A stretch of 64,000 nt of DNA from Oryzias latipes (lineage: Eukaryota; Chordata; Actinopteri; Beloniformes; Adrianichthyidae). A program made the position numbers and the translations under genes. Location: the NCBI RefSeq assembly GCF_002234675.1, contig NC_019866.2:5375307-5439306 (forward strand), in the 5' to 3' direction. The number at the start of each line of letters is the position of its first letter. Position 1 is the first letter of the stretch. Below the pieces are notes generated by a model that did not search any database, was not told the origin of the DNA, and saw nothing but the letters and a program-made list of their open reading frames with translations. Of this stretch, positions 47,901-57,012 are shown piece after piece.

Positions 47901-49690
47901 GGGGGTGCTACAAAGTATTGAGATGAAGTTTTGTTATTGACCAAATACTTGTTTTCTGCACCATCGTACAAATTAATTCTTCAACAATCAACAATGTGAT
48001 TGGCTTGATTCATTTTTTGCATGTTGTCTCAAACAGTTGAAGTGTCCACTTTTGAAGTAGAACAACTTGCTGAATCTGTTACTCCTTCATACTTTTTTGC
48101 TCCACTTCACTCCTCTGCGACTCCATCGCAGTTTAATCATTAAGCCGGTTTTACTGGTCATATCATTTCTTATCAACAAGGCTATGCTTACTTTTTCTTA
48201 TCAGCAGTACAGGAACCCCATCCTAGTGTTATTGCTGTGTGCAGATCATGACAGCAAAGGGATGCTATAACTGATGACGTGCAGTGAGGTGTTGCTGTGT
48301 TTGGTCAAATATGTACATTGACCAAATTTATGGAAAAGATGACTAACTGTGTTAACCTTCAGAAACTGATGACTTTTATAAGCATCAGAAGGTATTTACA
48401 CGTCTGTGTCACTGTAAACTTCTTTAGATCCATGGCTACATTTATGTTACTTCTGCATTGATACAATTTCTTGTAATAAAACAAGAAAACTGAAAAAAAG
48501 AAGGTCATGCTGTCATTCTTTTATTTCTCTAAAGGAAATAAACTAAAGTTCGTTTTTGGGGGTTGAGTTCTGCTTTAGGAGTCTAATTTTAGGAGTGTGT
48601 TTGCTCAACATGAGAGTTTTGAGCTGAGAGGCGCTGAAGTTTACGTTTGAGGAACAGAGCAGCAAAGTTGTGTCTGCTCTGTTTCAAAGAAGTTGCCAAA
48701 TGTGGCAGCTGGACATTTTTTTTTTGTTTTTGCCTGAGCCAAATCAATATTTGGCAAAAAACTTTGTAGAGTAGACATTCAAAACCCAAAATTCTTATGA
48801 CTTTTGTGTATTTTTTTTGAATCCAGGAAAATCCCTTCCCAAATAAAACCTGGGACACCTGCGCAGTTGTTGGAAATGGCGGGATTTTGGCCAATAGCAG
48901 CTGTGGAAAAACAATTGATTCAGCTCAGTTTGTTATCAGGTGAGGAAGGTAAAAAACTAGTTCAGTTGACAACTTATTTTTATTGTATATAAACTTAAAA
49001 TGTTCTTGTTGTTGTTTTTGTTTATATTTTTTTGTTTAGATGTAACCTACCTCCTCTGTCAAATGGGTTTGAGAAGGACGTTGGCATCAAGTCAGACATT
49101 GTCACAGCAAATCCAAGCATCATCACAGAGAAGTCAGCGAACAAACAATCTCTTGCTGTCCTTATCAACTGTCTGTGGCGGATCTTTCTTCATTGAAGCT
49201 GTTTAATTTCAGGTATTTTTCTCTGATGCGACATCGACGACCGTTTGCAGAGGCCATGCGCATCTATGGGAACTCCATGGTGCTGCTTCCTGCCTTCTCC
49301 TTCGGTCACAACACTGCTCTGTCTATGAGGGCATTTTACACCTTAGAAGACTTCGAAAGCTCTGCCAGGGCGGTCTACTTCAACCCCGAGTATCTGAAGA
49401 ATCTGGCCAACTTCTGGCGCTCCGAGGGCCTAAAGTCGCCACGACTCAGCACAGGGATAATGATGGCGAGCATCGCTCTCGAGGTCTGCTCAGAGGTGCA
49501 TCTCTATGGATTCTGGCCCTTTGATGTTCACCCTTACAGCCACCAAGGCTTGACGAACCACTATTATGATGACAGAAAGGCAAAAAACAAGTTCCATGCC
49601 ATGCCAACTGAGTTTAACCTATTGTTGCAGTTGCACAGGAAGGGGGTGCTCAGGCTCCATCTGGGTGACTGTACACCAGATGAAAAGTGA
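38959..49690 (+). CDS. ST8SIA-family alpha-2,8-sialyltransferase (GT29), complete seven-exon gene
   Basis: Golgi type II enzyme expected to move sialic acid from CMP-sialic acid onto a sialylated glycan in alpha-2,8 linkage. Coding exons: 38959-39059, 41302-41373, 41468-41542, 41995-42139, 48827-48939, 49040-49132, 49213-49690; phases join to 358 codons, normal for the family. Short cytoplasmic tail, signal anchor at about 9-29 ([20 protein letters not shown]), Pro-rich stem, sialylmotif L at about 142-187 ([16 protein letters not shown]), motif S at about 277-299 ([20 protein letters not shown]), motif III HYYD (316-319), and VS motif HAMPTE (328-333). The cysteines expected for the disulfides are present (C143, C157, C292, C353); sequons at N137 and N154. 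No polybasic polysialyltransferase domain, so not ST8SIA2/4. Mixed likeness to ST8SIA5, ST8SIA6 and possibly fish-only ST8SIA7/8; subfamily unresolved. Donors of introns 4 (GTCGGC) and 6 (GTCAGC) are weak. Confidence 0.93.
39768..39985 (+). pseudogene. Decayed tandem copy of st8sia coding exon 2
   Basis: About 215 bp here match 41220-41438, which contains functional exon 2, with roughly nine in ten bases identical by eye; both flanks are included. The exon-equivalent 39847-39917 is 71 instead of 72 nt (one-base deletion after AGAAAAGC, changing the frame). The acceptor AG is replaced (TTCGTG where the functional copy has TTTTAG). If the only nearby AG (CCTCAG, 39888-39893) were used, a TGA follows after eight codons. 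It lies in intron 1 of the same gene. Confidence 0.88.
41165..41225. repeat. Short fish repeat fragment at duplication boundary
   Basis: CATGTGTCAAACTCAAGGCC followed by AAATGTGGCCCATCATGTTA resembles a widespread vertebrate/fish repeat (GTCAAACTCAAGGCCCGGGG, AAATCTGGCCCGCCAC). It abuts the left edge of the functional exon-2 duplication unit. Confidence 0.55.
42335..42615. mobile_element. Dispersed MITE, copy 8 (partial)
   Basis: Ends AAGTTTCATCGGAGTGGGTC TTT, with AAAAAAGCCACAAGAACATG inside and GATCACACTTCAATATTCTT at the left, the reverse of copy 2. The GC-rich centre is deleted. Confidence 0.78.
45355..45371. repeat. (AAAAT)n microsatellite
   Basis: About three units of AAAAT in an A-rich stretch, st8sia intron 4. 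Confidence 0.7.
46390..47030 (+). mobile_element. L2/Maui-like LINE, 3'UTR only (copy B)
   Basis: Matches copy A (15120-15676) block by block: ATTATAGCCCCAGTGTTTCC, TTGCTGCAGTTGTCGCCCTT, CTGGTATGAGGAGATTCC, CTCACAGCAGA, TCATTGTACGTGGG. It ends with the conserved stem AGCGCTTC...GAAGCGCT and a (GATTT)n tail with variants to 47030. No reverse-transcriptase frame is present. Confidence 0.88.
47100..47990 (+). mobile_element. Tc1-like transposon relic, interrupted by a MITE
   Basis: The text CTCTCCACCACGACCAAAGA, GCAGCTTGGGAAATGATCAA, TTATTAGAAAATGGAAGAAA and GATCCAGACGAGGATTGGGG follows in the order of a Tc1 transposase gene (helix-turn-helix part then the region before the second catalytic Asp). 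A deletion joins this to a TTATTGACCAAATACTTGTT tail. Frames are broken. A TTAA-flanked MITE sits at 47658-47858. Confidence 0.8.
47658..47858. mobile_element. piggyBac-type MITE (TTAA target)
   Basis: TTAA at 47658-47661 and 47855-47858 flank inverted ends CCCTTGTGCTGTCCTAGG and CTAAGATAGCGCAAGGG. About 195 bp, non-coding. A diverged copy in reverse orientation is at 52398-52608. Confidence 0.88.
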
Positions 49691-49719
49691 CATGATCGGT
49701 CAAGAAGCAAGAGTGCCTT

Positions 49720-49830
49720 CTCTGCAAAAACAGCTTTTTTATATACTATTTCTAGTCAAATGAACGTATGAAACTTGATTTTGGACTAAATGACCTAGCA
49801 GGTAACATTTTCCAGAGATACAATCACATT
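49720..49830. repeat. Fish MITE fragment in st8sia 3' region
   Basis: TCTGCAAAAACAGCTTTTTT followed by ATACTATTTCTAGTCAAATG resembles one end of a common fish MITE with CACTGCAAAAACA...TTTCTAGTCAAAT. Only the first part is present, 30 bp after the st8sia stop codon. Confidence 0.5.
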
Positions 49831-49849
49831 TTTTAGAAAATATGTCCTG

Positions 49850-49880
49850 AATATATATATACATATATATATATATATAC
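49850..49880. repeat. (AT)n microsatellite
   Basis: ATATATATATACATATATAT and neighbours in the st8sia 3' flank. Confidence 0.9.
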
Positions 49881-50130
49881 ATTTTGTAACAGACAACAGA
49901 AAAATGTCAATAGAACAAAAGAAATAGCAAAAAATTCCACAAAACCAGGGGAACTTTAGCTATTTTTAAGAAATGTTTTGTTTAAAAAACAATACCATAA
50001 AATAATGTTTTACATCCATTGTAATAATTTGATATGAGTTTTAAAAAATGGCTTTGCAGAATTTACTGCATGTCTATAGAATTTAGTCATCCATTCAAAC
50101 CAAGTGTCACAAGTTGAAGCTTGTGAATAA

Positions 50131-50320
50131 TGTAGCCCCAAATTGTTCATAATAAAAAAAAATGACCTTGTGCAATCATACAAACAACCGATAAATATCT
50201 AATAAATATACAAAAAGATCATGAAATTATGAAAAACCTTATTGGTTGATTGTGTGATTGTACAAGGTCATATTTATATATATATATATTTTTTTTATTT
50301 ATGAACAATTTGGGGCTACA
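50131..50320. mobile_element. Palindromic MITE, 190 bp, perfect 20-bp inverted ends
   Basis: TGTAGCCCCAAATTGTTCAT (50131-50150) is exactly complementary to ATGAACAATTTGGGGCTACA (50301-50320). Further inside, TGACCTTGTGCAATCATAC is mirrored by GTGTGATTGTACAAGGTCA. Almost the whole element is an imperfect hairpin. Confidence 0.9.
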
Positions 50321-51221
50321 TAGTGAAATGTGTCCATAATGCAATTTGTTAACAAAAAAATGTTCCTGTCTATGTCAGAGGGAGATTTTTTGATTTTACT
50401 ATATGTTTGTGAGTCGGTTTTGGGCCTTATACTAATGAATTGCTATTAATTTTTAAACAAAAAAAATGAAGGTATTTTGTAAAAAAAAAAATCAAAATAT
50501 GTTCTGTTTGTGCAGGCTGTCTGACTAAAAGGGTCATCGTGAAAACATCAGCACACTGAATGTAAAGAATGTTGGGCTTCTGGATTCTGATTTTTTATTT
50601 TCTTATTGAAGGAGACGTGTTTGGAAACTGTTTTTGAATGTAAACCTGCTGAAATTACACTGTGAGCTGGCAGCGGGAATCTTTGCACTGACAAACCGGA
50701 GGCTTACCCTGGACTCCACATCGCCTCTGTTACAGACTGTTGTATCCCCCCACCCTTCTGCCGGGTGTCAAAGAGCTGTTTTATCACACTTTGGCACATT
50801 ATTAACTGGGAAACAAGCCCATCTAGGGGGCTATGTTTATGAAGTATGCACTTACTGGGAAAATTGTTGCAGATTTGTAGCAACATTTGATGAATCAACT
50901 GACTTTTGAAGAAACACGTTCAATGACCAAGCTTATCGAGACTTTGAAGTGAGTTTACACATGTTATAGGACCCATGAGTTGGATTTATGTGGGTATTTT
51001 GATGTATGGGAGGAAAAATGAAGGTGTACGGAATAAATAATGAAGGGAGAAAAGTTGTCTGCTTCAGTCACTGTGGTGGAATTAACTTCTTCTGTTTGGC
51101 TGCAAAAGCTTATCTCAGATGTCAAAGATTTGAAGATTCAGTGTCTCCAATTGGTGCCCAGAAGCTGTTCCAAAGAATGCTGCCCTTTAAAAAGCACATT
51201 TCTGCGGCATTTTTCTTAGAG

Positions 51222-51378
51222 TTTAGAGACCCACTATGATCATCTTTTGAGGTATTTTCAAAGCATTAACAGTGGTCTTTTATTTATGTTTATGCAGTTT
51301 TTAGCCAAAAAAAAACCCAATCATTTTCTAAGACATAGTTACTGCAGAGTTACAGTAGTTTATAAGTAATCTTCCTCT
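51222..51378. mobile_element. Dispersed MITE, copy 9, left part
   Basis: Starts AGAGACCCACTATGATCATC and runs to TACTGCAGAGTTACAGTAGT, the order seen at the start of copy 1. It breaks off at 51378; the matching other end is at 52070-52292 in the same orientation. Confidence 0.72.
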
Positions 51379-52069
51379 GATTTATTATTTTTATTGAAGG
51401 AGACGTGTTTGAAAACTGTTTTTTTTTTTTTTATGTAAACCTACTGGAGCTGGCGTGGAGGAACCCTGCTCCCCCTTCCACTACCCTTTGCTGAGAGAGG
51501 ATCCAGAAGATCTTTTTTTTTTCAAATTTCAACCAGTGGGACTCAGAGATAAATACCTGTATACTAGACAGTGTAGGTGAAGTTTTCCAGATTCCTTGTG
51601 TTTCTTGCAAGATAATCAAGTGTAAATGAAATATGTGTACAAACAAACAAGAATTAATTGTAAATCCATTCACATTTTAGGTGCATATGGTTCACCTAAT
51701 TTTGTTTTTCCACATGAAAATAATCCACAGGGATCATTCTTAGAAAATTTTACTCTGGTAGAAAAAGTATGGTCACACGTCTTTCCAAAATTCTGTGTTT
51801 CTACACATTTGACTGGAATGATAGCTTGTTCATTTTTTTGCTGCCATCATATGTGTGTTGTCCGCTTTGATGGACGTGGTCGTTACAGTAAAATAAACCT
51901 ACCGTACCTCAATCCAAATGGTATTTTCTAGTATTGATATAAGTTTTCTTTTGAAACTATTTTTTTGTCAAGTATTCAATCATAATTCGATTAGCAAATT
52001 GTCTCAAACAAATTGACGTGGTTGCATTGTAAGAAAATCAATCTAGTAAGTCAATTAATTGACTTACAT

Positions 52070-52292
52070 GGATCTAGTCCTGCACAAGTGGATGCATCAG
52101 AATGGAGCAGAGAGGCTGTGGCCCACACAGTGTATTTTCTGTGTAACATATAAGCTCAGTTTGATAAAGAAATAATTAGAAATGAAAATTTGAGCTTAAT
52201 CTTCTTAATTTATTTCCTCCATTATCAGAAAAACACCACAAGAACATGTTCAAAACACCAAAACATGTTTTAAATTGCAGTGTGCCTTTAAT
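52070..52292. mobile_element. Dispersed MITE, copy 9, right part
   Basis: CAAGTGGATGCATCAGAATG through CACCACAAGAACATGTTC to the end GTGTGCCTTTAAT. It supplies the half missing at 51378. The 690 bp between the halves has no recognised element. Confidence 0.7.
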
Positions 52293-52397
52293 CATTGTTT
52301 ATCATTGAAGGTTTGTATAGACAGACAATTTTTGCAAAGCAAGTGTGCTATTTTTCTTAAAGTGGAATCTGGATGTCCAGTATTATGCTGCTTCTAT

Positions 52398-52608
52398 ATG
52401 CCTTGTGCTATCTTAGATGACCCCACCCTTACATTGACGTGTTCTCCCTACCATGACAAAGGAGGATAAAGGTGGAAAGATCTCATGTAATCCATGGACA
52501 CCAGTGAAGATCACAAATCATTGAAGGAAAAAGGTTCAGAGCACTGTCTAGTGGGTCTAGATGACCCAACTCCCAACGTTAAAGTGCCTAGGATAGAACA
52601 AGGGTTAC
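52398..52608. mobile_element. piggyBac-type MITE, second copy (reverse orientation, degenerate)
   Basis: Ends CCTTGTGCTATCTTAGATGA and CCTAGGATAGAACAAGGG. The interior TACATTGACGTGTTCTCCCT and GGGTCTAGATGACCCAACTC is the reverse complement of the copy at 47658. The TTAA duplications have decayed. Confidence 0.82.
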
Positions 52609-53156
52609 ACCGAATGGATTCTGTGAAAAGCTAGAGAGCTTTATGCTCATAATGAATCGTTGTGTGCATTAAAGCCCTTCTCGTGGGGTCAGTGCATTCT
52701 ACCAATGAGTAGATTTACTGAATGAATGCTTGACTCTTTTTGGAGGCAAGCATTATCTAAAAATGTGGCTGCCACAGGTTGTCATCTCAGATTTTGCTTC
52801 TGGAAGTCTTCTCATACCAGTAGTGACCCTTTGTACATTCAGCTGCAGCACTCCAGTTGTTCCCATAGGCAAATCTGTCTGTGGAGCTTTTTTTGTCATC
52901 CTTTTTTTTATTTCCTAAGGAAAATCTCTCTGTGTGTTCACTTTTGTTTGAAATTCTCCAGGCAGTTAGAAAAGGATCTTCATGAAGATTGGACAAAACA
53001 GGGGCGAGCAGATACTCATTTTAAAACAGTTTTTAAGTTTTCAGAGCTTCGGTTTGCAGATACTTTCAGAGTTTTTCTCATCAGATGCTTAATGTACCTC
53101 TTTCCACATTTTTGTGACCTACATTTTCAGAGTCAAGTTTTCTTTGCAGAGTGACA

Positions 53157-56100
53157 GAGCACTTGTTTCACCAAGTCCTTCTGCCAATCAAACCAAACCT
53201 TGAAGCGCACCAGTTCTCCCAACTCTAGAGACCTCCAACCCTTTGGCAATTAAGTTTAAAGCACGGCAATAACCTACAAATTCTTTTTTTATTTAGCTTT
53301 TTAATTGGCATGAAAACTTACAAACGTCTGAGACTTTATTGCAAATGCATTTTTATTTATTTTGTAGGAAAATACTCCCTTTTCACATGCAAATCTGTTG
53401 TAGTCTTTAGAGAATATGAAAAAATCTTGGCCAGATGATACCAGAACGGCACTCAAAGAAATGTATGTTATTACAAAAGGCATAGAAAGACACACAAACA
53501 CACAAATACAAGAATGAATCAACAGTTTCTATGTTGTAACTGTTTTTTTTTTCACATTCCACATGACTGGCTACAGGAAACACGTAGGGAAACATCACAG
53601 CTTGGCTGCGGTCTCACACCTGAACACGGACTTTGTTCTAATGGGATGGACAGATGCTGAGGATGGCAGTCATCCTCCATAAACAGATCCATAAAAAGAC
53701 GTATAACCTCTCTCTCATAAACAGTTCAAAGAAAATTCACAGATGTACAATACTTTGTGCAATAATGTTGGCAAAACAGAGCTGTGCAAAATGTCATTTC
53801 CCGCCCTCCACAACAATGTCATTCAGTCTCATTGTGTTGGCAAAAGGTTTTGGGTTCCTTCTTAAGAAAAAGACCAATCTACTTGTCTTCTATGGTAGTT
53901 ATGGAAGCCTTTCATTTGCTTTGCTGATCATATTTTTCACATATATAATAATAAAAATAATAATAATAATGATTATAAACAATCTTCAAAAAGGTCTGGT
54001 TCCTGTGTCTCCCCCTAGTGTCTCAGTGTGATTTGCACCACATTATCGGAGCTTGAATGAAGGCAAATGTTCAATCCACTGACTGTACATGAGAACTGGA
54101 CCGAGCAAGTGTGATGTCACCCATAAAAAAATGACGTACTTCAGGCTCCAACCGCATAAAATCCATTCAGTCACCATTGTTTGTGATGTTGCCATGTTAG
54201 AGTCAGACAATGTCAGTAAGCAGTGATCGGTCCCAGTCTCGTCAATCAGGAGTTCGCTTGATGGAAATTCACATCCTGACCACTTGAAAGCAGACTAAAT
54301 GAAATCTGTCAAATGTTTTGAACGTTGCACATAGGGGGCAGCAGGCACGTTTGAGGCATAATTGGTCAGTTTATTCCTTAAATGACTTGCACTACAGAAA
54401 AAATATCGTAAAAAAAAATTAAAATTAGGAAGAACGTGTAAAAAAAAATAATGAAGGGACTTCTCTATAAAAGTCTATGAGATTTTGGCTTCTTTGAGCC
54501 AGCGGGTACTTCCTGTTTGAAACGCCAGGGAGGAGGGGTCAATCAGTCCCGCTCTCATATACAGTAAATGGTTCGATTCCAAACCACAAATCACAGCCTC
54601 CTCTTCGGGAATTGGATTTGGCTTTGGAAGCATTTGTGTCATACAGTCTACGTTGGCCTTTCCTGCTACATTCACACCCACCAGCTGAACATTTTTACAT
54701 CAAATACGCACCATCTCCTTTAATTCTCCTTTTTTAAGTTTCCTATAAAGAGAAAAATCTGCAAATCTCTACCAGGCAGGGCTCATGCACTTAGTATATT
54801 TGCCTTACCTTGAAAATCACTTTTGGACTCACACAGAGTACACAATATAAAATGATAAACCTCCACTTGGAAATGTTCCAATCAGATTGATCATTACATT
54901 GAAAAAACCTTAAACAAATGTAGCAGACAATGCAACTTGACATGTTAGGTTTTTTTTTGCTCAAACAAGCAAATAAAAAGCCTTTTTTTACTTATTAACA
55001 ACGTCTCTTCCCTTTTTTATAATTGTTTAATGAGGAACAAGAACCTGCCATTAGAAGTACAAAACTATGCTTCTTTTTTGTGTGTGAAAACCCTTATTTT
55101 TTCATAAAACAAGGACTCGTCCAAACATTTTTGGCAACACGAGGTTGAAATCTTTAAATCTCTTTTTCAGACAAATGTCATATTTCTGTTGATCCCTCCA
55201 CTAAAACAGCAGTAACTTCCTCAGACACTTGATTTTGAGGGGACGACTTTAATAAGGATTGATTGGCCTTTAGGGTAAAAGAATGACACAGTTTGGGCAA
55301 ACAACCATAAAATTACTTGTAGCCTGTAGAAATCATGGTGACATCTTTGTAATGAGCGTCAATCTGCATTTTGGTGACAGCTGTATAAACCACTGCGGGT
55401 GATTTTATGTCTGCCTGCTGCTGGCTGGCTGGCTTCTCTCTGGGTTTTGGCTACCACCCCTCCCCACAGCCTCACGCCCTAAAAAAACTTCACAAATGTG
55501 TTTGTAATCAGACTCTTCTTTATGGTGAAACTTGCACTCACATCAAATACTGAACTTGAACAAAAAACTTGAACAAACAAGGAAAACAAGGCCTTTTTTC
55601 CCCTACACGTTATAAAAATAATTCCCTTTTTAAACAAATGGAAGGCAATTCAAATCACAACTACTATAAATACACATTTAGGGAACTCAGTTTTCAAAGA
55701 TCTCAACTTGTTTTTTAATTTACAAAAATTCAAAAACAGCGCTTTTATACAAAACACTGCTTCGAACGTAAAAACTGACTCCATTTTGTAGTAGATGTTT
55801 TTTTTTTTTTTCATTTAAAATCTCATTCCAATTAGCAACATTGTCATAAAAAAGGTTTTTACAAAACCGTTGGTCTCACATAGGCATAGTTCCATGGCTG
55901 GAGTAAGATGGCCACATTATTCCAAAGCTGCAAACAACCAAGCTTCATAGCAGCGTGGTGTAAAATCTTGGCACTGACACTTGCATCTCACAAACAGTGT
56001 TTGGTCTCACTTTGTTCTAGCAGAGTGACATGGAACTGTTTCCATCACAAGGCGGTGACGTAAAACCGTGTGAGTCTAACACCAAGCTTGGGAAGACATA

Positions 56101-57012
56101 GGCGAGACATGTCATGTCTTCAGAAAAAAAAACAGTCAGGGTTCAGCTGGTTGAGGATGTAGGTAGTATTGGCATCTACTCCGCAGACGATGAAGAAACC
56201 ACCAGGGGGCAGTCAACGGCAAGGCAGATGGAGCAACAGTGAAGCACTGATTCCTCATGTCCTAGAACAATAAAAACTGGATTTTATACAAACTTTGCTC
56301 CTAAAAATGTTTCTCTGACTTTTTGAGATCCACCCGCCTTACTCAGCGGTTCCTGAGTAGCAGCTGGTGTCATCGGAAAATGCAAAAGGTTTAATTTCGG
56401 TTGTAAAGGTGCTGTGGAGAAAGCATAAACATAACTGACAGGACACGGCTTTCAGGAAGATGATGGTCCCTCTGAAGCATCAAGTCACAGCTTAAGACTT
56501 CCATTAAACTGCAATTCACATCCATACAGTAATGGAATTTTATGACAAGCATGCAATCATGGCTTCAGCTCAGCATTAGGGACCACTTTACTGCAATGAT
56601 GCTTTGTTTTGTTCTTTTTTTGTTTTGTATTTGTTTATGTAGTTATTTGTAGAGGAAAATGTGCTGAGTCAGATCTGGGTTTAATGTAATTACTAGAAAC
56701 CTCATTATTTTCCAAAGCTGAATTACTAGGAAATGAGGAACAGGAAGACAAAGGATGTCAATGATCTACTTGAGGTCTTCAAACGACAAGACATGTAAAC
56801 GACAAACTCCAGTCTAACATCCTCTGTGTGATTTTTTTCAAGTTAGACAGTGATAGCCCAGACAAAGAACTTGTCAGCTGCTCCATCACATGTTCATGTT
56901 GCTACACACCTTTCTTCACATCTTCTCCAGCCTGCAGGATTCTTTAAGGCACTGTGGTGCTTGGGTATCCCAGAAAGTCTGCAACAGCCCCTCATCCTTC
57001 TTTGATTTGGGG
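53157..57012. other. gjc1 3'UTR/intergenic
   Basis: Non-coding DNA after the gjc1 stop. Inverted AATAAA signals (TTTATT on the plus strand) near 53287 and 53337 could end a long gjc1 3'UTR, which I cannot confirm. It includes a short (AAT)n block at 53946-53968. Nothing else is recognised. Confidence 0.5.
53946..53968. repeat. (AAT)n microsatellite
   Basis: About seven imperfect AAT units. Confidence 0.85.

Larger units (their letters stand above)
42140..48826. other. st8sia intron 4 (6.7 kb)
   Basis: No coding exon between motif-bearing exons 4 and 5. Holds a MITE copy (42335-42615), a LINE 3' end (46390-47030), a Tc1 relic with nested MITE (47100-47990), and a short LINE-like tail at 45590-45640 (GCTGGGATCAATAAAGTATC). 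The rest, about 42.6-46.3 kb, is AT-rich with no recognisable element. Confidence 0.7.
49691..53156. other. st8sia 3' flank
   Basis: 3'UTR of unknown length (no clear polyadenylation choice) followed by MITEs at 50131-50320, 51222-51378 with 52070-52292, and 52398-52608. Open frames of about 100-140 codons occur at 51626-51931 and 52726-53154 but show no recognisable domain. An approximately 80-bp stretch at 50593-50672 recurs at 51383-51460. Confidence 0.55.

Noticed and set aside
52726..53154. 142-codon plus-strand frame downstream of st8sia
   Set aside because: Cys/Phe/Ser-rich translation of AT-rich DNA, no recognisable domain, no splice context; likely chance.
54570..54590. GGTTCGATTCC, reminiscent of a tRNA T-loop
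   Set aside because: No acceptor stem, D-arm or anticodon arm could be paired around it.
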